Assembly (NCBI GenBank): GCA_021797955.1
Contig: JAJZYV010000144.1
Span: 1 to 5,643, forward strand
From: Thermoplasmata archaeon
Lineage (GTDB): Archaea; Thermoplasmatota; Thermoplasmata; Thermoplasmatales; Thermoplasmataceae
DNA length: 5,643 nt
Direction of reading: 5' to 3'
How positions within the stretch are numbered: position 1 is the first letter of the stretch; every line of letters begins with the position of its first letter. A program made the position numbers and the translations under genes. Below are positions 1 through 4,596 of the stretch, in pieces. The notes below the pieces were generated by a model that saw only the letters and a program-made list of their open reading frames with translations, did no database searches and was not told where the DNA came from.

Positions 1-42
1 TTCTGAAAATTTAACGTATGTTACCTCATTGCTGAATGGCAT
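1..42 (-). CDS. Possible start of a minus-strand gene running off the left edge
   Basis: ATG at 40-42 opens a minus-strand frame through the window edge, beginning MPFSNEVTYVKFSE; an in-frame TAA at 52-54 lies just upstream, so this would be the first start. A box A-like AAAATTTTATG (65-75) is centred about 25.5 nt upstream, the same geometry as before truA and the short-chain dehydrogenase, which all read this way. Only 14 residues are visible and no family is recognised. The plus-strand reading ending at 103 is the rival interpretation. Confidence 0.3.
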   Translation of the reverse strand, partial: MPFSNEVTYVKFSE

Positions 43-103
43 GTTTACAAATTACACCATCGTACATAAAATTTTGATAACTATATCAATGGGTTTAAAT
101 TAA
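2..103 (+). CDS. Possible C-terminal end of a plus-strand gene (competes with the minus-strand start at 42)
   Basis: This is the only plus-strand frame open from the window edge; it runs 33 codons to TAA at 101-103 and ends IVHKILITISMGLN. Directly after the stop comes TTTGTTTTTC (104-113), a U-tract that would fit an archaeal terminator between convergent genes, since the dehydrogenase stop is at 112-114. The peptide matches nothing I recognise. A frame this long arises by chance fairly often in AT-rich DNA, and it cannot coexist easily with the minus-strand start at 42. Confidence 0.28.
   Translation, partial: SENLTYVTSLLNGMFTNYTIVHKILITISMGLN
63..75 (-). promoter_or_regulatory. Candidate box A for a leftward gene starting at 42
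   Basis: The minus strand reads AAAATTTTATGTA; TTTATG is centred about 25.5 nt before the ATG at 42, with an A-run upstream in the BRE position. It supports the minus-strand reading of the left edge. The region is AT-rich, so a chance match is possible. Confidence 0.3.
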
Positions 104-111
104 TTTGTTTT

Positions 112-816
112 TCACAATTCCATTCCATCATCAATCGGTATACTAACCCCATTTATTCCGGTAGAGAGGGGTGATAGGAGAAACATTGAGGCATAGGCGA
201 TCTTAAGCGGGTTCATTGCAGCCTCTTTAGGAAAATTAAATGGGTATGTTAAGTCAAAACTATCTTCCTTCGAAACAGATCCGGGTTGAAGGCAGTTAAC
301 TCTGATATCTTTGCTTTTTAACTCTGAAGCTGCAATTCTCGTAAATTCCTCAATTGCATATTTGGATATTGTATACCCAGAACCATTATTCCTAAATAAT
401 GCCCTCGATGCACCAATATTAACAATTGATCCGCCTTTCTTCATATTTCGTGTTAAAAAATATAAGGCATTGTACTGCGTCATCAAGTTCATTTTCACAA
501 ACCTTTCCATATCACCAGGTGGCACAAGTTTTGAAGCTGGCATTTCCCATGTTCCAGTATTATTTACCAGTCCGTAGAGTTGCACACCTTCCATATGTTC
601 ATTTATTGCGGTTTGCAAATTATCCCTATTTTCTAGATCAACCTTTATGGAGTGAAAATTTTCATCTCCTGGTTCAATGCTCTTTCCAGATCTGGATAGT
701 GCATATACCTCAACCCCAAAACTCAGTAAGAGTTTTGCTGTTACAGTTCCCTGGCCTTTTCCCATTCCAGCCAGCACAATCCTTTTTCCCTTAAATGCTT
801 CGTGTAAAAGATCCAT
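112..816 (-). CDS. Short-chain dehydrogenase/reductase with atypical active-site motifs
   Basis: A 234-residue classical-size SDR with a single Rossmann domain, soluble and cytoplasmic. Seen: cofactor motif A16-G-M-G-K-G-Q-G23 in place of TGxxxGxG, Arg42 after the second strand (NADP preference), Asp60-Leu for adenine binding, NNTG at 85-88 instead of NNAG, Asn110, Tyr148-x3-Lys152 (catalytic pair), PG at 178-179 and DDG at 229-231 instead of DGG. The catalytic Ser normally found 13 residues before Tyr is Gly135; Ser137 in IGASRAL could replace it if the loop is two residues shorter. Tyr, Lys and Asn are intact, so it is probably active as an oxidoreductase, but the substrate cannot be named. 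Some SDRs of this kind reduce 3-oxoacyl or sugar substrates; nothing here decides. The gene follows truA on the same strand by 35 bp but has its own box A-like sequence and a dyad, so separate transcription is likely. Confidence 0.85.
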   Translation of the reverse strand: MDLLHEAFKGKRIVLAGMGKGQGTVTAKLLLSFGVEVYALSRSGKSIEPGDENFHSIKVDLENRDNLQTAINEHMEGVQLYGLVNNTGTWEMPASKLVPPGDMERFVKMNLMTQYNALYFLTRNMKKGGSIVNIGASRALFRNNGSGYTISKYAIEEFTRIAASELKSKDIRVNCLQPGSVSKEDSFDLTYPFNFPKEAAMNPLKIAYASMFLLSPLSTGINGVSIPIDDGMEL

Positions 817-830
817 ACCCTTTATAGAAC

Positions 831-841
831 TATACCGTATA
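831..841. promoter_or_regulatory. Perfect 11-bp dyad overlapping box A, possible operator
   Basis: The minus strand reads TATACGGTATA: arms TATAC and GTATA with a single central base. It overlaps the 3' part of the candidate box A of the short-chain dehydrogenase gene, a place where a bound regulator would block TBP/TFB. A related TACGGTAT stands at 1625-1632, two bases before the truA ATG. A role as binding site is inference from position and symmetry only; short AT-rich dyads also occur by chance. Confidence 0.3.
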
Positions 842-850
842 TTATCTTAA
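838..850 (-). promoter_or_regulatory. Candidate box A promoter of the short-chain dehydrogenase gene
   Basis: The minus strand reads AAGATAATATAC; the core ATAATATA (838-845) is centred about 25.5 nt upstream of the ATG at 816. That is the distance from an archaeal TATA box to a start site placed on the A of ATG, so a leaderless transcript is inferred. No SD is found before the ATG (AAAGGGT directly abuts it), which agrees with this. The core lies in the gap after the truA stop. Confidence 0.5.
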
Positions 851-851
851 T

Positions 852-1622
852 TTACCTTCTTAAGTTGTCCATTAACCCGGATCCAAGAAACGATTGGCGC
901 TCACCTTCATAATACAGCTTTAAGCTTTCGTTATACTTCACTCTGGAATTGATCTTTGTAAATGTTAAATTTTCGTATTTTATTTGCATTAATACCAAAA
1001 AATCCGAAGGTCCCAGTCTTCGTGCATTGTATCCTTCACTGAAAGGATTATCAGGGGTTGAGGAAGGATGCAAGTGCTTTTCTATTGCATACCCCGCCAT
1101 GAACCTTATTTGATTCCAGAGAAAACCCTTAGCTGTAAAGATCATAGCTCTCTTCCCGTTTATTCTTTCTTCAGTAACTGATAAAATCTCCCTTTCAGTA
1201 GGTTTATCATCAAATTTACAGAAGTTTCTGAAGTCATGAATCCCAACAAATTGGGAAAAGTCTTCCTCCTCAATCTCACTCAATATTCCATGTTCCGGAA
1301 GAATATACGCGTATTTTTTCCATGCCACTTCCCTCACTCTTCTCTGATCATCAACAATGGAATATCTGTGAAAATAAATGTTCTCGAGATTCGAGTTTAA
1401 TATTCCTATTATTTTTATTGGACTTAAATCAGAATCTATTGAGACAACATTCATGAGAGCCGATACATTTCTGTCAGTTCTTGAGCAACTTATCAGATGG
1501 CTCCCAAGTTTGTTTTCCTTTACACATCGTAATATGTTATCCTCCACACTATTTTTTCCAGTTCCCTTTTGATAGCCTGAAAATCTCTTTCCATCATAAG
1601 CAAGTCCAAGAAAGATACGCAT
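852..1622 (-). CDS. truA: tRNA pseudouridine(38-40) synthase TruA
   Basis: Isomerises uridines 38-40 in the anticodon stem-loop of many tRNAs to pseudouridine. The protein has 256 residues, close to the normal 240-270. Seen: an N-terminal strand MRIFLGLAYDGKRFSGYQ matching the family's 'YDGTxFxGWQ' opening, the catalytic motif SRTDRNVSA with Asp50 (canonical GRTDxGVHA), RVREVAWKKYAYIL at 95-108 matching the RxYxY region, HDFRNFCK at 129-136 and GFLWNQIRFMAG at 166-177 matching FLxxQVRxMxG. The Gly-Val-His of the catalytic motif is changed to Asn-Val-Ser, as is common in divergent archaeal TruA. The ATG at 1622 is chosen because the first conserved strand begins there; no SD precedes it, but a box A-like sequence lies about 25 nt upstream, suggesting a leaderless mRNA. 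It is divergent from the reductase gene and followed after 35 bp by a dehydrogenase on the same strand. Confidence 0.91.
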   Translation of the reverse strand: MRIFLGLAYDGKRFSGYQKGTGKNSVEDNILRCVKENKLGSHLISCSRTDRNVSALMNVVSIDSDLSPIKIIGILNSNLENIYFHRYSIVDDQRRVREVAWKKYAYILPEHGILSEIEEEDFSQFVGIHDFRNFCKFDDKPTEREILSVTEERINGKRAMIFTAKGFLWNQIRFMAGYAIEKHLHPSSTPDNPFSEGYNARRLGPSDFLVLMQIKYENLTFTKINSRVKYNESLKLYYEGERQSFLGSGLMDNLRR

Positions 1623-1640
1623 AGATACCGTACCGAAGAA

Positions 1641-1660
1641 TCAAATAATATGTTTTTTAA
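1641..1660 (-). promoter_or_regulatory. Candidate BRE/box A promoter of truA
   Basis: On the minus strand an A-rich block TTAAAAAACA (1651-1660), like a TFB recognition element, is followed by TATTATTT (1643-1650), centred about 24.5 nt upstream of the ATG at 1622. With no SD before truA, this suggests transcription starting at or next to the start codon. Confidence 0.5.
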
Positions 1661-1666
1661 TGTAAT
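1653..1666 (+). promoter_or_regulatory. Weak candidate box A for the plus-strand reductase gene
   Basis: TTTTTTAATGTAA runs along the plus strand about 26-38 nt upstream of the ATG at 1691. Taking TTAATGTA as box A (centre near 1661.5) would put the transcript start at about 1687, a leader of only a few bases. There is no SD in front of the ATG (GATTGGCAAA). The site shares the 68-bp divergent spacer (1623-1690) with the truA promoter, and the two overlap, so the genes may compete for factors. Confidence 0.3.
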
Positions 1667-1690
1667 CCACATAAGCTTTAGATTGGCAAA

Positions 1691-2653
1691 ATGTGGGAAA
1701 TACATGGAGCAGGAGTAGCAGGTTCTTATCTTTATAACAGACTGGATTCAGAAGGGTTTGAGGTCAGGATTAAGGATCCGAAAGTTGAAAATTACTACAT
1801 CCCCTGTGGTTTTGCATCTAATTCCTCAAGGTTGAAGCCATATTTGAGCAAGGCAGGGATAGACTTTGAGTCGATAGTATTAGATCAGGGAAGGGGAGTC
1901 ACAATTGAGGGCCACAAATTCCCACCATTCAAGGTTGATGAAAGTGATATATGTACCATCGATAAGATGGGAATGGAAAATCAGTTCCTAAAGTGGAAAT
2001 TGCCAGAGAGAAATGGAAGAATGGATGCCTCAGGATATCACATAGATGCCACGGGAATAACAAGAGCTTTTCTTCCAAAGCCAATGAATGACACAAGAAT
2101 GTTTGCAATAGAGAAAATATGCAAAACATCCGAACATGATGATTTTTATTTTTATTTTTTTCCCAGAGGAACAGGATATTTTTGGTCATTCCCAATAAAG
2201 GATGGATTTCACATCGGTGCCGGGGGAATAAATCTGGGTGAGGTAAAGAGATACCTGGAACCCCACGCTGCAGAAAAGACGGTTTCCAGGAACATAAGGA
2301 TGAGTCCGATTCTTGAGAACATAGTTTCTGGAAATGTAATAGGTGTGGGAGAATCCATAGGATATATTTCACCGGTACTTGGGGAAGGTATTGTGCCAGC
2401 ACTGGAGTCTGCAGAAATTTTATTTCAGATAATAAGAAGAGAAAGTGACTTTAAAGAAATTTCACTAAGCTATGAAAGAGAAGTGACTAAGAAACTGCAA
2501 ACCTACAGGCGAATTTCGGAATTGGTAAAGAATGTACAGAACTCAAAGGTATTTACATTAGGGAATATATTAACCATGAGATCAGCCCTAAAGGAAGTCA
2601 AAAATTTTGGAATTAACCTGAGCATTAGAAAAATTATGGGTCATTTTCTATAA
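1691..2653 (+). CDS. Compact FAD-dependent reductase of the geranylgeranyl reductase family
   Basis: A 320-residue flavoprotein resembling archaeal geranylgeranyl reductases, which saturate the isoprenoid chains of archaeal membrane lipids. Seen in order: GAGVAG at 6-11 (Rossmann GxGxxG for FAD, starting at residue 6, which supports this start), Asp29 at the end of the second strand, PCG at 38-40 like the family's conserved Cys-Gly, DATGITR at 119-125, GYFWSFPIKDGFHIGAGG at 162-179 matching the family's GYxWxFP...G signature, and GVGESIGYISPVLGEGI at 218-234 matching the second FAD motif GDAAGxxxPxxGEGI with Asp replaced by Glu221. The family usually has about 390 or more residues; here the stretch between the helix at about 92-103 and DATG is only some 15 residues, so the beta-meander normally there is missing. 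An aromatic run DFYFYFFP (151-158) is encoded by a T-rich tract. It is the only plus-strand gene, divergent from truA and overlapping the convergent fusion gene by 6 bp. Family membership is fairly sure; the substrate is not. Confidence 0.77.
   Translation: MWEIHGAGVAGSYLYNRLDSEGFEVRIKDPKVENYYIPCGFASNSSRLKPYLSKAGIDFESIVLDQGRGVTIEGHKFPPFKVDESDICTIDKMGMENQFLKWKLPERNGRMDASGYHIDATGITRAFLPKPMNDTRMFAIEKICKTSEHDDFYFYFFPRGTGYFWSFPIKDGFHIGAGGINLGEVKRYLEPHAAEKTVSRNIRMSPILENIVSGNVIGVGESIGYISPVLGEGIVPALESAEILFQIIRRESDFKEISLSYEREVTKKLQTYRRISELVKNVQNSKVFTLGNILTMRSALKEVKNFGINLSIRKIMGHFL
2143..2161 (+). other. T-rich homopolymer tract inside the reductase coding region
   Basis: Three T runs of 5, 5 and 7 bases separated by single A bases, encoding the alternating Phe/Tyr stretch at residues 152-157. 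The reading frame is intact on both sides, since conserved motifs follow in the same frame. Such U-tracts act as intrinsic termination signals in archaea and are also prone to slippage; either effect here is inferred. Confidence 0.55.
2629..2633 (-). terminator. Possible U-tract terminator of the leuS-aldolase transcript
   Basis: Minus-strand U5 run, 15 nt beyond the aldolase stop, inside the reductase gene; a second U5 run lies at 2600-2604. Archaeal termination commonly uses a U-tract without a hairpin, and no hairpin was seen here. If used, the transcript would end antisense to the last codons of the reductase gene. Confidence 0.25.
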
Positions 2654-4585
2654 CACTCCCCCATCCACCGGAATCATTGCATCAGTAGTGGCTCCAAATA
2701 TTTCCTCATTTATCAGTGCCATCACAACATTTGCAACATGTTCTGGCAGCACCTCTCTTCTCAAGAGATTTGATTTTTTATATTCATCCGCGGAGATTCC
2801 TTTTGCTTTGGCCCTTGCCTCCAGGACCCCGTTTTCCCAAATTTTAGAGTTTTTGAATATCTTATCGGGGTTAATTATGTTTGACCTGATGCCGTATTTT
2901 CCCCCCTCTTTTGCAACGTAATGGCAAAGTTGTGCTGTGAATGCCTTGGAACTTCCATAAGAAATCATTCCAGGACCAGGATTTGTGAGGTTCTTGGTGA
3001 TGTTAAAAATATAATTTCCTCCCAAACCCTGATCTTTCATTATTTTGAATGTCTCCTGTGTTAGGACAAATGGCGCAATAGAGTTGATCTCAATGTGCTT
3101 TAGGAGTGTCTCTAGTTTTATTTCTTCAATATATTCAGATTTCAGTATACCTGCATTATGAAATACTACATCCACCCCACCGAATCTCAGCTTCGCTTTG
3201 TTTACCATCTCTCTTATCTCGTCCGGATTGGTAAGGTCAGTTTTGAACGGAGATACTGTGGAACCTGTTTCATTGGAAATCTCTTCGCACAAGCTCTCCA
3301 GTTTGTCATCAACATCAATCGATAAGACCACGGCACCATTTTCGGCAAGTTTCTTGACAGTCTCCAAGCCAATTCCGCTGGCTCCTCCAGTAACCATGCA
3401 TATTCTGCCTTCAAGCGGCTTCGGTACATACTTCTTCAGTTTTGCTTCCTCAAGAGGCCAGTATTCCATTACAAATGCATCCTTTCTTGAAATGAACTTC
3501 TGCCTACTGATTTTATCTGCCATTGAATTTACTATGAAGGTATGATGGCACTGATCCAAGATTATTTTGCACTCTTTAATGTTCCTTGCCGCTGTTATTA
3601 TCCCAAAACCCTGAACAACAATTATAGTTGGATACGGGTCGTGCATAGGATAATTGCCAACATACTTCTCATATTCTTCAATATATCTGGCTTCGTATCG
3701 CTTAACCTCAGCTTCAATATTACTTTCCCCGGTTAGATAAAGGTAGTCGTATTTTGTTCTAATGAGCATATCCGGTGTAGCAGGTCCTGAGTTACGAAAC
3801 TTCTCCGCCTCAATGGATTTGCTTATTCTCTTTCCTTCCCTACTCCTGTCTATCAGCAGGATCTTTTTCTGATATTTTGAAAGCAACCCTCGAAGCAAAG
3901 GAAGTTTCTCTGCAAAATCGTAATCATTTCCGTATTTCTCGGTAAACAGATCATCTTCAATTGCATCTTCCAGATATTTCCTCGCCCTTTCAACTATCTT
4001 GACATGTTTCGAATAGCTCTCTTCCGCAGATTCTCCAAAGGTAAACAATCCGTGATTTAAGAGAACAATTCCATCTACATCCGGGGTTACCTTATCTGCA
4101 ATTTCTAAAACTCTTTTGGCCAATTTGAAACCTGGCATCACATATTCAACAAGCAAGACATTTCCTAGAATATCTTTCATTTTTTCCCTTGTCATTCCCG
4201 AGTTTGTTATGGCGAGAATGTGGTCAGAGTGACTGTGGTCCACGTAAGTATATGGAATAAAGGCATGCAGAAAAGATTCTACCGAGGGAGAAGGTTGTGA
4301 AGGATCCACCATGCTTTTCTTCAAATAGTCCATCATCTCGATATCGTTCATTGATTCAATCGTTCTAGCGTGTAAGAGATCTTCCATTCGCAATCCTGTA
4401 AAGCCTTTCTCATCTATTTTGGCAAGGTCAGATCCACTTCCCTTCACTCTCAAAACTTTTATGATTCTTCCAGCGTGATCATTCTCAATAACTTTAAGGC
4501 TTGCGTTTCCACCCCCGTGGAGAACAAGATATGGATCCTTACCTAATTTCCTCGCTGTTTCCACCCTTTTATCCATTTCACTCAT
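2648..4585 (-). CDS. Bifunctional class II aldolase / short-chain dehydrogenase (rhamnulose-1-phosphate aldolase-lactaldehyde dehydrogenase type)
   Basis: A 645-residue fusion. Residues 1 to about 240 are a class II zinc aldolase of the RhaD/FucA/AraD superfamily: HGGGNAS at 23-29 (phosphate-binding region), PSVE with the likely catalytic Glu103, zinc ligands His117 and His119 in DHSHSD, and His178 in NHGLFTFG. Residues about 390-645 are a classical short-chain dehydrogenase: TGGASGIG at 399-406, Asp424 at the end of the second strand (NAD rather than NADP preference), DL at 450-451, NAG at 477-479, Asn501, Tyr543-x3-Lys547 and a C-terminal DGG. About 150 residues between them are the linker domain usual in this fused family. 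Known members split L-rhamnulose-1-phosphate into DHAP and L-lactaldehyde and oxidise the latter; the actual sugar here is inferred, and fuculose- or another ketose-1-phosphate is possible. The position where relatives carry Ser (NASKN) is Thr530. It is translated from a strong SD in the leuS stop and is probably co-transcribed with leuS; no sugar kinase or isomerase is in view. Confidence 0.88.
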   Translation of the reverse strand: MSEMDKRVETARKLGKDPYLVLHGGGNASLKVIENDHAGRIIKVLRVKGSGSDLAKIDEKGFTGLRMEDLLHARTIESMNDIEMMDYLKKSMVDPSQPSPSVESFLHAFIPYTYVDHSHSDHILAITNSGMTREKMKDILGNVLLVEYVMPGFKLAKRVLEIADKVTPDVDGIVLLNHGLFTFGESAEESYSKHVKIVERARKYLEDAIEDDLFTEKYGNDYDFAEKLPLLRGLLSKYQKKILLIDRSREGKRISKSIEAEKFRNSGPATPDMLIRTKYDYLYLTGESNIEAEVKRYEARYIEEYEKYVGNYPMHDPYPTIIVVQGFGIITAARNIKECKIILDQCHHTFIVNSMADKISRQKFISRKDAFVMEYWPLEEAKLKKYVPKPLEGRICMVTGGASGIGLETVKKLAENGAVVLSIDVDDKLESLCEEISNETGSTVSPFKTDLTNPDEIREMVNKAKLRFGGVDVVFHNAGILKSEYIEEIKLETLLKHIEINSIAPFVLTQETFKIMKDQGLGGNYIFNITKNLTNPGPGMISYGSSKAFTAQLCHYVAKEGGKYGIRSNIINPDKIFKNSKIWENGVLEARAKAKGISADEYKKSNLLRREVLPEHVANVVMALINEEIFGATTDAMIPVDGGVL

Positions 4586-4588
4586 TAA

Positions 4589-4596
4589 ATCACCTC
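4589..4596 (-). promoter_or_regulatory. Shine-Dalgarno site of the aldolase/dehydrogenase gene, overlapping the leuS stop
   Basis: On the minus strand the sequence reads GAGGTGAT, an eight-base match to the complement of the usual archaeal 16S 3' end. Five bases lie between its GGTG core and the ATG at 4585. The leuS stop TGA is part of the site, so ribosomes ending leuS would be placed at the next start. This spacing favours the ATG at 4585 over the in-frame ATG at 4576. Confidence 0.8.

Noticed and set aside
426..794. 122-codon plus-strand open frame opposite the short-chain dehydrogenase
   Set aside because: It is a shadow frame rich in Phe, Ser and Pro without a promoter or motif, opposite a gene with intact SDR signatures.
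1929..2402. 157-codon open frame antisense to the reductase gene
   Set aside because: It lies wholly opposite a gene with clear family motifs, and its translation has no recognisable domain; it mirrors codon bias of the real gene.
4574..4576. Second in-frame ATG as start of the aldolase fusion
   Set aside because: The SD core is 14 nt away from it but 5 nt from the ATG at 4585, which is the better distance.
112..4585. Recent duplication linking the stand-alone dehydrogenase with the dehydrogenase half of the fusion
   Set aside because: Only superfamily-wide motifs are shared; cofactor-specificity residues (Arg42 versus Asp424), loop lengths and C-termini differ.
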